This document shows, in pieces, positions 35,038 to 47,367 of a stretch of DNA of 64,000 nt; positions within the stretch are counted from its first letter, which is position 1, and each line of letters begins with the position of its first letter. The notes below the pieces were generated by a model that did no database searches, was not told where the DNA came from, and was given only the letters and a program-made list of their open reading frames with translations. The DNA comes from Salvator merianae (lineage: Eukaryota; Chordata; Lepidosauria; Squamata; Teiidae), in NCBI GenBank assembly GCA_003586115.2, contig QVOM02000034.1:13061730-13125729 (forward strand). The letters run 5' to 3'. Position numbers and translations under genes: made by a program.

Positions 35038-35124
35038 CTTTACAGAAAGCAATGCTTCTATTTTCTCCAGATTTAACATTTGTGACATCCTTTTCAGTGT
35101 TTCTTTGAGATGAACTAGAAGAAT
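35038..35124 (-). CDS. RTF2: RTF2 internal coding exon (variable linker)
   Basis: A coding exon of 87 bases in the poorly conserved, Ser- and Lys-rich linker before the RTF2 C-terminus. The acceptor AG is at 35125-35126, with an upstream tract on the minus strand containing TTTTGTTTTTGTTTTG. The exon starts with two bases that complete a GAT codon begun at the end of the 40191-40245 exon, reads SSSSSQRNTEKD and then VKSGENRS, and leaves one base for the last exon. Phases therefore agree on both sides. Two donors fit: AAAG|GTACAA ending at 35038, or TTCT|GTAAAG ending at 35044. Both leave one base and differ by two residues. Neither is a strong donor, so the exact end is uncertain. The assignment rests on phase and position more than on sequence similarity. 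Confidence 0.75.
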
Positions 35125-36349
35125 CTTTACACAAAACAAAAACAAAACAAGAAATTTAAAAAGGTAAAAAGATGCAGACTACATCAAATGGAAATCAGTG
35201 ATGAAAGTCTTATTCAAGAGGAAGAGGTTGCAACCAAAACACTACAACTGAACCAACACAATACTCAGGTAGCATCAAAGTAAGCAAAGTGGACGATGTA
35301 CTGTGTTGCTACAACAGCAAGGCATTCCACAATCTCTCTACCGCTACACTGGCCTGGAACATGAAGCCATTCGAGTGGAATCATTGTCAAGTCACAAATT
35401 AAGTTCTTCTGAAGTTTACCAAGACAAGGATGGAGGATGCAATAAATAGCTGGTTTCGTTTATTTCTAGTTTGCATTTATTTCTAATTTGTGAGCAATCC
35501 TAACATGACCATGTAGTGATCAAACTACACACTACAGAAGCTTCCATTTTGATGTTAATTAATCAGAAGAATAAATTACCTTAAGACAAGAATTACTTAC
35601 AAACTAAGAATTGTGGTTTATCTTATCTTAACAAACCATAATTATAAAGCCACAATTATGGCTAGATTCAGATTAAAGTCTCAGCTACTCCTCTTTCTGA
35701 TCTGTATGGCAGGAATAGAATTTAACCTCCAAATCAAATATTTTAACTGTTTTATGTTATCATAGGTACTATATCAACGTTTTCATGGTTATTTTGCTGT
35801 CTTCTAGTTGTGTTTTAACTGTTTTTAATAAATACAGGACAGATGTAGTAAAGAACAGATTAGAGAAATGTGTTTTCACCAATATTTATTATTTTCTTTT
35901 AGAGACTCACTTGAGTAATTAAGCCTGTTGTTTACATTTAATTAGTTTTGACTTTTATGAAAAAAAAAATTCTCGTTTGACATTTTTAGTTGTCTTCATT
36001 CACTGCCCACAATGCATACTGATAGACGTTACCACTCTTCCAACTAAAATGTTTCAAGACAAGAAAATACAAAGCTGTCAGGCAAGGACAGCCATGTAAA
36101 GAAATCTACTGGTGAGTGGTGGCAGCTGTGGGACAAATCACAGACTGCATGCACAAGGGTTGGGTTTCAAGCTGCCACAAGGAATGGCCAACTGGAGGTC
36201 TCAAACATATAGTGTGCACTGTGCACTGCACCAGTGCCTGTGGTGAATTGTGGAACACTGCTTGCAACACCTAAAATGCAGTCAGACCTACTGCAGGGAA
36301 CTAGAAGAGCCAGTGGAAGTCCTCCAGCATCTCAGACTCCCACAGCTGT

Positions 36350-39270
36350 TACAGTTAAGAGAAGCCCTGTTGGGTCAGGCCACAATCCATCTAGTCAAAC
36401 ATCCTGTCTCACACAGTGGCCCACCAATTGGCTAAGAAGATCAGCAATTTCACAACTGAGTTCTATAAGAACTCTCTGATGAATACCATCTGGTTCCAGT
36501 GATTTGCTAGCATTTAGTTTATTCATTATTTATTTATTATTGGACCTCCTTCCTGGTTTGATGTTTTGGGTTCTATCAAGTTGTGGTCAATTTCTGGTGA
36601 CTGCATTGATGCCTCCATGGGAATTTCTATGCGGTTTTCTTGGTAGACATATAGAAGTGGTTTGTCACTGCTTGGTTACCTCTATCCAATTTAATTTCCC
36701 TCCCTCTGTCTTCCTCAGTGAGAACAGAGGCAAAAAAATTCATTTAATCTCTCTGCAATCTCCATGTCCCCTTTAATTATCCCTTTCTGTCCATTGTCAC
36801 CTAATGGTCCAACTCCTGTCCCGGTTGCAATCGTATTTCTAATGTATTTAAAAAGATCTTATTAATTCTTTTGATGTTTTTAGCAATTTGCTCCTCAAAA
36901 TCCTTCCTGGCATTCCTGATTGCTGTCTTGTATTTGTTCTACCAGAATTGATGTTTCTTCGTGTGCTCCTGATTAGGACAAGCTTCCCATTTTCTAAGTG
37001 AGTTTTTCTTGCTTTTCATGACTTCCCATACTGCACTTGTAAGCCACATTGATGACCTCTTGAACTTGAAAGTGTCCTTTCTTCTTTTATGTATGCATTC
37101 TAATTGAGCGTCCATTATTGTATTTGTAAGTACTCTCCATGCATTTTGGAGTGATTGGGCTCCTCTAATTTTTCCTTTCAATTTCCTTTTTACTAGTTTC
37201 CTCATTTTGAGGAAGTTCCCTTATGAAAGTTTAGGTCTTTGTGTTAGATTCTATCAACAATTTACTGTCTGCACATAAGTTGAAAGTTACGGTCCCTGTT
37301 CCCTACTGGATCAAACACAGGGGCATCTTGTACACAGTCCTGAGTATTACTTAGGACCAAGCCCAGGATCCCTCTTCCATTGGCTGGTTCCATAATCATC
37401 TGTTCTAGAGATGATTCAGCATGTCTAAAAACTTTATCTCTCCCTCATGAGTTTAAACACAAGTTCACTCAGTCTGTATGAGGATAGCTGAAGTCCCCCA
37501 TTGTAACTACCTTTTCCTTTTTGGATGTCTTCTCTACTTCATTTTTCAAATGCCCATCTCCTTCAAGAGTTTGATTTCCCTAATATTAGACTTGCTTTCT
37601 GACCTTGTATTCTTACTCTTAACACTTCTGTCTTTTCTGTAGAGTTTGTAACTTGGGATAACTGCATCCCATTAGTTTTAATTGGACCATCGTTTCAATT
37701 ATGCCAGTAATATCTATATTTTTTTATCATAACTAAGAATTCCAGTTCTCATATTCTGGTTTGGAGGCTTTTGGTATTTGCATATAGACATTTGTATGCA
37801 CTCTTCTGGTTTAAGCTCAGTCCTATAAGACCATATGAATTCTTAGACTGCATTTTACATCTTCCTGCTTGAATAATATTGACTAATTCCTCGTTCAGCC
37901 CAGAATTCCTGAACTAGATGCTGCCAAGCTCCTATCAGCTTTCACGCAGGGATCAGTTTAAAAGTTGCTCTGAAATCATTTTAATATTAAGAGCAAGCAG
38001 TCTTGTTCTTTGTTGCTTCAAGTGCAACCTGTCCCTTTTGCTCAGGTTAGGCTTGTCCTAAAATGTCCCCAGTCCTTAACAAATCTAAGCCCTTCCTCTC
38101 AACACCACTATTTCATCCACACATTGCAGCTCCTGAGCTCTACCTGTCTGGCTGGGTCTGGGCATGGAACAGGAAGCATTTCTGAGAATGCTTGGAGGTT
38201 CTGGACTTCAATCTTTTGCCTAACTACCTCAATTTGACATCCAGACCCCCAGCTTACCCTTTCCAACATCATTGATACTTGTATCACAACCATTGGCTCC
38301 TCACCGGCACTGTCTATCAGCCTATCTAGATACCATGTGATGTCTGTAACCTTTGCATCTGGCAGGTAAGTCACCATATGGTCAACACATCTATCACAAA
38401 CCTATCTCTTTATGTTTCTGATCACTGATTCACTCACTACAAGTCCCCCTCCTGCCACCTGTGGAGGAGTATCCTCAGTGCTAGAGGATATAGGGCCATT
38501 CTCTAAGGAAGGGATTCCAACTAAGGGAGCCTGCCCCTCTTCCTCAGTCTAATGCCCTCCAACCCTGAGACCTCCACTCTCCAAGACAGCTAGAGAGCTG
38601 CCCACCATGAAGTGGGATGGTCCTACTGCATCCTTGAAGACCTCTTCCTCAAGCCTCTTGTTCTGTCTCTGCTTCTCCAGGTCAGCTACCTTGGCTTGAA
38701 GGGAAGGAAACCATTCCCTAAGAGCCAGATGCTCATTACACCAAAAACCCACCCACGACTTCTGCCCAGCAGGCATATAAATGAAAAAGATTGGAAAGCT
38801 CCCACCTCCTGATGGCTATTTGCCTTAATGGTTTTTAAATTATTTTATTTTTGTTATTTAAGTTATTTTACTTTTCTACATTTCTTAAATTATTGTTTTA
38901 CTTTTTGTTATAATTTATTTTTCTTTTTGTTACAATTTAATATAGTTTATTATAAAAATTATTTAAATTAGGGTTATTGTTTTTTTTAACTTTTTGCTAC
39001 TTTATATACTTCACAAACTATTAGGCACATGGGCCACACCTCTGAATCAGCAGCAACTACAAGCCCCTCCTCCCTCAGACCATGAGCTCAGAATAGCTTA
39101 GAAACCAGCCCTCCTCTTGCAACTAAACCAGTCACACACGAAATGCCCAGCAAACACTCTAACATCCAAAAGATCCACTCCACAAACTTACCAAAGCACC
39201 AGCAGTTATTCCACCAAATTTCTCTGTCAAATTTCTGTTACCTTTCCTTTCCTCTCAGGAGAGTAGTCTT
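36350..39270 (-). mobile_element. CR1 LINE copy B: leader, ORF1, endonuclease region, RT start, then 3' tail
   Basis: A minus-strand CR1 of about 2.9 kb. From high to low coordinates: leader (to 38830), ORF1 with LREWFPSLQAKVADLEKQRQ (near 38700), an esterase-like segment with ARQVELRSCNVWMK (near 38110), a decayed endonuclease region, the endonuclease-RT linker RKLVKRKLKGKIRGAQSLQN and WLTSAVWEVMKSKKNSLRKW (37205-36939), NFFASVLTEEDRG (near 36715) and the RT start KSLEPDGIHQRVL (near 36490). The CR1 3' tail follows directly at 36350-36432. Most of the RT is lost, and a SINE lies within (36545-36690). Frames are broken. Confidence 0.75.
36545..36690 (-). repeat. tRNA-derived SINE fragment within CR1 copy B
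   Basis: TGATGCCTCCATGGGAATTT, CTATGCGGTTTTCTTGGTAG, AGAAGTGGTTTGTCACTGC: the body of the SINE family at 24655-24846, without the tRNA head. Confidence 0.65.
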
Positions 39271-39629
39271 CGTCCCCTTCAGAACACATTCAAACCGAGT
39301 TACCAGCCATGCATTTGCCCTCAGAAGGCACCCATGGGTCAGATGAAGTGACAAAGATGGCCTCTAAGTTTTCTAAAGAGGCTTTCTGAAAGGATGCCCT
39401 TTGGAATCCCAGGGGCTAAAAAGGTGGAAGAATTTGCCTGTCCCTCCCCTCAGATTCCTGTAGCTCCACAAATTTTCAGCTAAGTAGATTCTGTCAGAGT
39501 CTATGCACTTGGCCAAAGAAACTGATAGCATGGTGACTGTGTGAATTAGCTTGCACTTAAGCACAGTTTGGTTGAATAAGTCAAAATGCATTCCATGTTA
39601 ATATTGACACAATTACATGGTGCATCCCA

Positions 39630-39765
39630 ACTGTATTTTATTTTTTGCTTGCATTTTTTATCTGGCTCTATGCCCATCGGTCTCAGGGAGAGTTATAGCG
39701 ATAAAAACTAAATGTAAAATGAACATCCTAAACAACAACAGTGCCTGAAAAGTATCAACCTACAG
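39630..39765 (-). repeat. L2-like LINE 3' end
   Basis: TATCTGGCTCTATGCCCATC, GGTCTCAGGGAGAGTTATAG, AAAATGAACATCCTAAACAA: diverged complement of the L2-like terminus. Confidence 0.6.
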
Positions 39766-40190
39766 CTTCCCCACTCTGTTTTTTTCTCCTATTTCCCCCC
39801 TAACTTTAACAAAGTTTTGGCACTGTTATTGCTATTACGTTGTTGCTTCTATGTGAACAAGGGAAGACTCTGTTACAATGTTGCAAAGAAACAGAATTGT
39901 ATTTTAAGGAAGTATGCGTGTGCATAAAAAATAGAAACAGAGAACATGGTATATAAATGCTTGAAAATTGTTGTTAATGAGTCACTCGAATTTACACAGC
40001 ATTTATGAAACAGAATAAATGTGCTTAAAAAGGGTAAAATATATTCTTATTTTAGCCTAACAGTATTGCAGCCTCTTCAGTAGAAAAATGGGAAAATATA
40101 AATGGATTAAAAGTCATAAAATTACTGCACTAAAAATAACAACACCCTGAAAAGGCCCTTTGTTGCATCTGCATCCATGATCAGGCTTAC

Positions 40191-40245
40191 CTTCAGCAGC
40201 TGGAGATTTCACAATTGTCTCTGCCGCCTTCAGTTTCTTAGATTT
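40191..40245 (-). CDS. RTF2: RTF2 internal coding exon (Lys-rich linker)
   Basis: A short exon of 55 bases: 18 codons plus one base. The acceptor TTTCAG precedes it on the minus strand at 40246-40251 and a strong donor, GTAAGC, follows at 40185-40190. It starts in phase 0, matching the exon at 43002-43115 that ends on a complete codon. The encoded peptide KSKKLKAAETIVKSPAAE resembles the basic linker in human RTF2 (Lys-rich, with a KAAES-like core) directly after the conserved domain. The final G plus AT from the next exon gives Asp. Confidence 0.88.
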
Positions 40246-41924
40246 CTGAAACAATGGAAATAAACCTGAGTCAAGTCTATTTCTGTGGTTCAGAAAGTAA
40301 CAACAGTCCAGTTTGGATTTAATGGCTACATAATCAAGACTTTACATGTCAGATCCATTTCTAGGCTTTTCATAGCACATAATACAACCTGCATGGTACA
40401 GGCCTTGTAAGGTTTCCATACAGTCTGAAATGCAGAGGAAGCAAAATATTAAATAAATAAAGATTCATTCTTGGAGACAAAATGTCCACATCGATCTGCC
40501 CACAGTATCAAGAACAGTGCAATAATCCACACATTCAATAGCATTTTTCTTCACTGGTACAGATATGTGTTGATCCGTTCCCACCTCTAGGCTATAAACT
40601 CTTGTTTCAGATTTATTGACATAGATTTATTTTATCTATAAACTGCATAGTTTTCATGGAATCTACCATATATATGTCTAACCAATCAATCAATAAAAGC
40701 AACCTTTGAATGGCTCTTCTGCCATAACTTAAAATGGTTCAATGAGTATTTCGTCTGTGCTTGGTGCTTTCTAGTTTGACAATGGTCTAATGTGCACTGT
40801 CCATCATTTTTTAATGGGTATTGTTCCTAAATATACTGCCTCTCTGAAAATTTGTGTCATTCTACAACCAAATTATAAAGCATTTCAATATAATCTTTGT
40901 ATCTTCCTTTGATCTCATTTGTTTCTATCAATCTTTTCCATGTTTATTCATGAGTATTCCACCTTAGCTATATACCTTTCTGGTGATTTCTCTGATCTTC
41001 TTAAAAGTCTTTCCCATTTTCCTTTTCTTATCATATTCTTTAATTTGCAGATATTCTTGATTTAGATCTCTCTTTTGCTTGAGAATGGAAGTCTGTATTA
41101 ACTTGTCATGTATCCTTCTTTCATCTTCTGCTTTCCTCTGCCAGTTATGCTAGCTTTTTCTGAAAGCTTCTGAAATTACCCTTGATCTTCTCTTTGAAAT
41201 TTCTTGACATTTTTTTTCTTTCACCATGACTCTTTTCTCTTCTGTAGTTCCCATAACATCTGTCTTCTGCAAAGAGATAAGTGATTCCAACTGCGGGTTG
41301 TTAGCCTTGTGAATTAGGATTCATTTCACCAGTAGGTGGTAGTAAAGTCTTCTCTTTAGGTTCCAGAAATTGCTCTGAGTGGAGGATGCAGGGCTCCTTT
41401 CGCTTTTTCTCTCTTTTCTTTCCATCTATTATTTCCTCTTTTGCTCATCAGATAGTTAACTGAGATTTAGGAGGACAACTGAGATTTAGGAGCTGTGGAA
41501 CTACTAGAGACTTTGAAGCTTGTCAGTTTCAAAAATTCAGAGCTGTTTCCATGGAAGCGTATTTCCATCTGCATATTAGAAACATGGTGACTTTCCCCAG
41601 GTTATAGAATGACTTACCCTCTGAGATGCATCCTGCACATCACTGTATGCAGTGAAACTGCTTATGAAGGAGTGGTTCTCATTACCTGAGGCCTCGGATG
41701 AAGAGGCACTTTAATGAAATCATTATTTTAAGAATTTAAATTGCTTTTATTTTTACTTTATATTTTACATGGGGCATAGGGCAAGAAGAAAATGTAAAGT
41801 AAATAGTAAGAATTTTCAAGAACTAAAAAATAACAGAAGACTTACTGATGGAAAAGGGTGAACAAATATTGTTTAATGGCTAAACATTTGGACTAAAGTC
41901 CACAGATCAAATCCCCATTTCAGG

Positions 41925-42060
41925 TTTAGTGCTTGTGTATCAAGTCCTACATCGCTCTGGCCCCATTTACCTGAAGAAGCATCTCCTCCCATATAGACCA
42001 GCCCACTATCTAAGGTCAGGAGAGTCCCTTCTACTTATACCAACCTTTGACAACTGTCAG
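41925..42060 (+). repeat. L2-like LINE C-terminal fragment
   Basis: Reads LVYQVLHRSGPIYLKKHLLP then YRPAHYLRSGESLLLIPTF, the end region of L2-like ORF2 (compare KYLKERLLPYQPA at 24140). It lacks its 3' UTR. Confidence 0.7.
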
Positions 42061-42224
42061 GGGATGGCTGCTCCAGGCAAGGGTTTGGTGGCAGCTCTAC
42101 AGGCAGCTGTTCTACCTGAAAAGGGATCAATCACTCGTACAGAGCCCTATGCCCACAAGTGTTTCCAGACCCCTTTTCACCATAACCCCTCCCCCCCCCA
42201 AAATAAAAAGAACTTGTCACACAC

Positions 42225-42335
42225 ATAGAAAACGTTTTCTAGCCTTTCCAAGGGTCTAGTTGACCACTGTGAGGAGAGAATGCTGGACTAGATAGGCTGT
42301 TGGTCATTTCTCATCAGAATTCTATGTTTCCAAGA
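42225..42335 (+). repeat. CR1 LINE 3' end, diverged
   Basis: GAATGCTGGACTAGATAGGC, TGTTGGTCATTTCTCATCAG, AATTCTATG: the CR1 terminus with a decayed octamer tail. Confidence 0.6.
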
Positions 42336-42614
42336 GCTTTTCTAAATTAGGAAAGATATACAGACAATAAGATTACTGTAACTCTTGTTATGGTTCCCAG
42401 TGCTGAACAAACTGCTTATTTATTGACTCCATTAAAATGACAAATGACTGAAGTCAAATGATGACGAGCAATATTTGGCAAACACATTGGCTAAAAGCAT
42501 GCTGCAGAAATAGTTCTGTTTAACAGTGTGAGGTTTTGATGTTGAGAAAGGAGACTTCCATTCCTACATGAACTCCTTTTGAAACTATGAAGACTTTAAA
42601 AAGTTAATATTGTT

Positions 42615-42745
42615 GTTTATTATTTCTATATATTTATATCCCACCTTTCACCAAATGGTTCCAGGGCTGGTCACAACATTCATAAAAACATAAAACATCA
42701 ATAAAACAATTTAAACTGCATGAAAGGAGCTGAAAACTCCACTCA
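42615..42745 (-). repeat. L2-like LINE 3' end
   Basis: TATATCCCACCTTTCACCAA, ATGGTTCCAGGGCTGGTCAC, CATAAAACATCAATAAAACA. Close to the copy at 31190. Confidence 0.75.
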
Positions 42746-43001
42746 GCCTAGCACCAAATGGGCTCCTACGGGGTGTTGTTTGTAATATAGAGGTTCCCCC
42801 TTAATCAACCATCTCTGTACCCTTGAGTGTGCCAAGGACAGCTTTCTGGATCTTATACAGCATTCTGAACACAATGGTGATTCTTCCTGTTTTAGAATCA
42901 AGAATCTCTGTATCTAAAGAGTAATCTACCAATTCTTACTCCAATTCTAAACAGTTTGTCATCTTGTGTACAAAAAGATAAAAAATGTACAAAATTCTTA
43001 C

Positions 43002-43115
43002 TTTCCCCAATTTGCTCTTTAGTCTTCTATCTTCCATTCTTTTCTTGAGCACTTCTACATCCTCTTTAGTGCCATTAAGAACAATCACATCATCATTTCG
43101 AAAAGGAGTCCCACA
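43002..43115 (-). CDS. RTF2: RTF2 conserved coding exon (end of Rtf2 core domain)
   Basis: This exon gives the firmest identification of RTF2. It is 114 bases, exactly 38 codons in phase 0, with acceptor TTTAAG (AG at 43116-43117) and donor GTAAG at 42997-43001. It reads CGTPFRNDDVIVLNGTKEDV and then a charged helix, EVLKKRMEDRRLKSKLGK. From memory this is nearly identical to the human segment that begins Cys-Gly and contains DDVIVLNGTKEDVDVLK. The leading Cys belongs to the second zinc-binding, RING-like cysteine cluster of the Rtf2 fold; its partner cysteines sit in the upstream exon. RTF2 travels with replication forks, and DDI1/2 and the proteasome remove it when forks stall (established for the human protein). 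Upstream coding exons, about half of the protein, were not found up to 64,000. Confidence 0.95.
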
Positions 43116-43889
43116 CTTAAATAAGAAAAGAAGAACAGTAAATGTGGTATTGTTGTTTTATGATTATGTATATAAATAAATACATACTATTTCATTAAAG
43201 GATTGTATTTTGTGCCACATAAGATGCACTGGCATATAAGACACACCTACAATTTGCCAAAGAATATTTAGAAAAGATAAATAAAAGATAGGACGCAGGG
43301 TGATTTTAAGAGAAGTTACTGTGGAATAATGTGGGTCTTGCATGACAAAAAAGAGCACTACTTATTTTTTCACTTTTAAGCAGATCAAGATACAGTTACT
43401 AAAGAAAAGATTAAAAATGTAGCAATTGAAGATTTTTTCTTCAAGTATAGCACAATTCTACTAAAAATGGATTTGTCTTCAAATAATTTTTCCTATTTTG
43501 CAGAATCTGCAAGCATACAGTTTAAATAAACACATTTATCTCACGACAAACTATATCAGTCGTGGATATGTCCTAATGAAATCAATGTATAAAACTGAGC
43601 ACAAATTACTTCCTCCTCTAGATAATAATCATATGTTCTAACTCAGTGTAGCGGTATATACATGAAGAGTGTGCTTAAATCAAGATGGTTAACTGCCATA
43701 TTAAACATCCTGCTGAACTTTAATGAGTTATGATAGAAGTTCCTATGTATCTTCTGTAGGTCAAAATTCTAAATATTTCCCACTGGAAACTGGGCATAAA
43801 AGGGGAAAAAGGAAATAAAAGGGAAATGAAGGGCATTTTTTAATTGAAAGAAAATGAATAAAAAAATTAAAATTTTAAAATATATTGTT

Positions 43890-44030
43890 TTTATATATTG
43901 TTGTTTCTTATGTGCATGTGTATTTTAATGAATTTTTGTTGTGAGTTGCCCAAAGAATTCGTAGTTATTGGGTGGCTATACAAATTTGATAAACAAGCAA
44001 ACAATTAAATCAATAAAGAGACAATTAGTC
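43890..44030 (+). repeat. CR1-group (L3-like) LINE 3' end
   Basis: TTGTTGTGAGTTGCCCAAAG then GGGTGGCTATACAAATTTGA and TAAACAAGCAAACAATTAAA. A diverged counterpart of the 3' end of the LINE at 8100-10422. Confidence 0.7.
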
Positions 44031-45951
44031 TGTGTCTGAACGTTTCCTTCTCCTCTATGTCAGAGCATGTTGTGGAAAATGAGAAAAACGGAAGGGCTAT
44101 GAAGTCTTCAATTCTAAGCTGGTTCCTAGTCTCCCAGTGCCCCTAAACATTCTTTTTTTTAGCTTTCCTAACTTATGAGTTTTGATACAGCCTGTCCAGG
44201 ACTTTTGAGGATCTAGTTTGGTTTTATTTTTTCATGATTTGCCAATTCTCCCATGGATTAGACAATAGGTAATACCCACTGTGCCCAGCTATCCAACCCA
44301 CTTTGGATTCTAGGAACCTCAGCTGAGAACAAGGAACTCGGAATAGTTCCCCCATTGTTTGCTATACTTGGAACAATCAGAACGTTCTTAGTTGTTGGGT
44401 GGTTTTTTTTGCATTTTGTTCCAACCTCAGAACAAAGCACAGCCAAAAACAATTCCATCTATTGGAGGGCATCACACTGGAGAAAGCTTAATATAATATT
44501 ATAATGAACTTTCACTTACCAAAGAACAGGAGATGATACAGAACAGAGACAGAACAATAAATACAAATTGCAAGCATCTCAGCTTTCAGACTTTTCTAAC
44601 CCACATGGCCATGAAATTAGATTATAAAATATTAGGTTATAGCACATGAAAGCTCAGAGACTTCCTAAGACAGATGAGGGCTTCAGTGTTCCTTCTGGTA
44701 ACTACCCTACACACATACACACGGAGGGAGGGGAGGAGGGGAGGGGAGGTCACACTATCTGACTGTTCCCCTCGTACTGTTTACTGTATTATAATTTACT
44801 CTCCAGTATCTCTCCAGAGATTTTTCCCATTGATCTAGATCTCTCTCTTCTTCCCTCCCTCTCTCTTGAAGACATTAGGAACTGATTCTGAGACCTCCTG
44901 AATACAAATAAAAAAGAGTGAAAGGGGTGACAGAAAGATGAACTAAGGATAATCCAAATGATAGTGTCATTCTCCATGAACTGAGATGTAAAGATGCAGA
45001 ACAAAGAATTCATAACTATAACCAGCCCAAGCTGAGAACTACTGCGTCATGGTACATTATTCAAATGACAAGCCTTCATAGATGTCTCCTACCACTAACA
45101 CAGCCAGGTCATCATAAGGTGATCTGCATTACTAGGAAACATGCTCTGTTGCATTCAGCTGGACTTGACTCTGAAAAAACATTCCTAGGCCACATTGGCA
45201 GGGTGATATGCACATTGATATGAGGCAGCACAGAGCTTTTTGCCAAAATTAACTGAAAAGTTAACCTTCACAAACATTCAGAGTGCTTTTGCCATGAATG
45301 GCAACACTGCTGAATCATTAATAGTACCTCAATTTATTGCAGCCCTTAACTTTCAGTCATGCTATCCTGTTTCAGCACTGCTATTCTCCACTTATAATAA
45401 GGTAAAACTATACTAAATACACTGTACTACAAAGCTTGAAACGCTTCCTTCTACCCCATTTTTTAAGTACATAGTTTGTCCAATGCTGGAAAATTTTCCA
45501 AAGTCAATAATGGAAGAACATTTAAGATGTAGCAAACAAGCAAGAGATGGTGTAGGAAAGATAGCAAGGAAAGAGGAAAGGAGATAGACAGCAAGTGTTA
45601 TCATCAACAAAAGTACTGTTTGCACTTTGGACTTGCATTATACTAACTAAAACATACAATGCCTCAAGGAATGTTAATTCAGCTTTACTGCTGTCTGTCT
45701 TTCTACTTGCACCTGTCTTTGCCATGATCCGCCTACTGTTACCTCTTGTATTTAAATTAGTTTTACCATTTCCTTTTTCCTCCAAGATTTCTCAGTAATT
45801 GCTAAGCTTTTCAAAACCTTTTTATCTGGTTGACGCAACAGGAAGCTGTTACAATAGAACCCTGAAGCAAAAAATATCAAAACCATGTTTATGTAATTTC
45901 CAATGTGATGCAGCTTCAAAGTTTGTTTTCAGATGAGTGTCCTTCTTTCAG

Positions 45952-45999
45952 AGGCAAGGGAACCCGGCTTCGACTTGGTACTGTCACTGAATTTGGGAG
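45952..45999 (+). other. Possible noncoding exon of GCNT7 or an unknown transcript
   Basis: A 48-base stretch is flanked by a good plus-strand acceptor (CCTTCTTTCAG ending at 45951) and a perfect donor (GAG|GTAAGTG at 46000). Two of its three frames are open but resemble nothing known. It lies upstream of and on the same strand as GCNT7, so it could be a 5' UTR exon. This rests on splice signals alone. Confidence 0.25.
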
Positions 46000-47367
46000 G
46001 TAAGTGCATTGCTTTACTTCATCTGCTATCGTTCTCTTGTAATGAACAAGACATTAACCCCTTTAACAGTCTAAGCTACTCCAAACCGTCCTCTAGCTAA
46101 CAACATGCTGCTTTCAGCTCTGGAGACCTGGAGGCTTTTTTAGCTGCAGTTCTGGGATTTGATTTATTTTTAAAAAAGCTAAAATTACAAGGCTCTTGAA
46201 CCTTAGTTAGAAACTGGCTCTGCTACTGTATGTCCTGTCAGGAAGTTGCTCAGCCTAACAGTGTTCATGGAAACGGAGCGAGAAAACACGAAGTGCACCA
46301 TTTTGCTGTACTAGAAAATCAAAACCAGTTCTGTCACTTTCAGTGCTGACTGCACAACGCTATTCATCATCAAATGATTTCCCAGACAATGTAAGCTGTT
46401 TCCAATGAAATATATCATTGGGAATCACGGAAACATTTCACTCATGGACTTTACCACAAAGCTAGAACATATACAGCTTCAAGGTTTCTTCCACAAAGTC
46501 CATGAGTTATGCTCTTAAAAATTTACAATAAGGTGGTTAAACAATTGGTTATGTAGTGAAATCTGAGCACCAACACCCCAGCTGTTCTAAGAATGTTTCA
46601 TTAAGTTGACTAATACATTTTAATATTAACAGGCTATAGCTATCAAAGTAGTACAGCTTGTGTTTTTCAGATGACTTATACAATGCTTAGGAGTGCTGCA
46701 AACTCTACGCTAAGACTGAAATCAGGAGTTGTAAAAAAAGAAACTTCTAGATTATTAACCTCGCTGATACTAATGCATGGTTTTCATTTAATGTGGGAAT
46801 TGACCATCAAAAACAAACTTGCTAGTGTGATATTTCACCAGATAGGCTACAACCAAACTAAAAAGACTTTATAAAATTGACACAGAATGGTAACAAGAGA
46901 TGACTCTAGCTTTGAACTGATTCAAAATATCGAAGTTGCTCTAAATGCTCTTCTAGCAGACTATGTTCAGGCTTTATCACTCTGAGATGGCATCAGCCTT
47001 TACACTAGCTTGCTCTGATTCTTTACAATCAATATTGATGGACAGGAAATATCAAAAGATCACCTATCATGGTTGCCTAGATCTTTGGAATTCCAAGAAC
47101 ACAAACACAGATCATTTTAAAAGAATATGCCAAACTAATGCCCTAATCCTATCTAAATTCTATTTAGCTGCTATTTGTATTCATATGCAAACACAGGCAT
47201 CTATGGCAAAGGAAACTTGTGATCCTATATTATTCAGCGCAGTTCTACAAAAGCAAGGCTTGCAGGATGCCTTTATGACACCATGAGGAGGCAGGGTCTG
47301 CTGTTTACAGTGCTTCAAAGACAGAGTGGGAATAAGAGTTCTATGGACCTTACACTGCCAACCAGTT

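Larger units (their letters stand above)
35125..40190 (-). other. RTF2: RTF2 intron holding a deleted CR1 and an L2-like fragment
   Basis: About 5 kb between two RTF2 exons. The part at 35125-36350 shows nothing I recognise. A minus-strand CR1 copy occupies 36350-39270 and an L2-like 3' end lies at 39630-39765. The remaining bases are AT-rich. Confidence 0.7.
40246..43001 (-). other. RTF2: RTF2 intron with L2-like and CR1 fragments
   Basis: About 2.8 kb. Recognisable parts are a plus-strand L2-like C-terminal fragment (41925-42060), a plus-strand CR1 3' end (42225-42335) and a minus-strand L2-like 3' end (42615-42745). The stretch 40300-41900 shows no clear family. Confidence 0.65.

Noticed and set aside
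44517..44600. Minus-strand GTAAGTG donor with an open frame FVFIVLSLFCIISC as the missing RTF2 exon
   Set aside because: The peptide does not resemble the RTF2 zinc-binding segment, and no acceptor fits.
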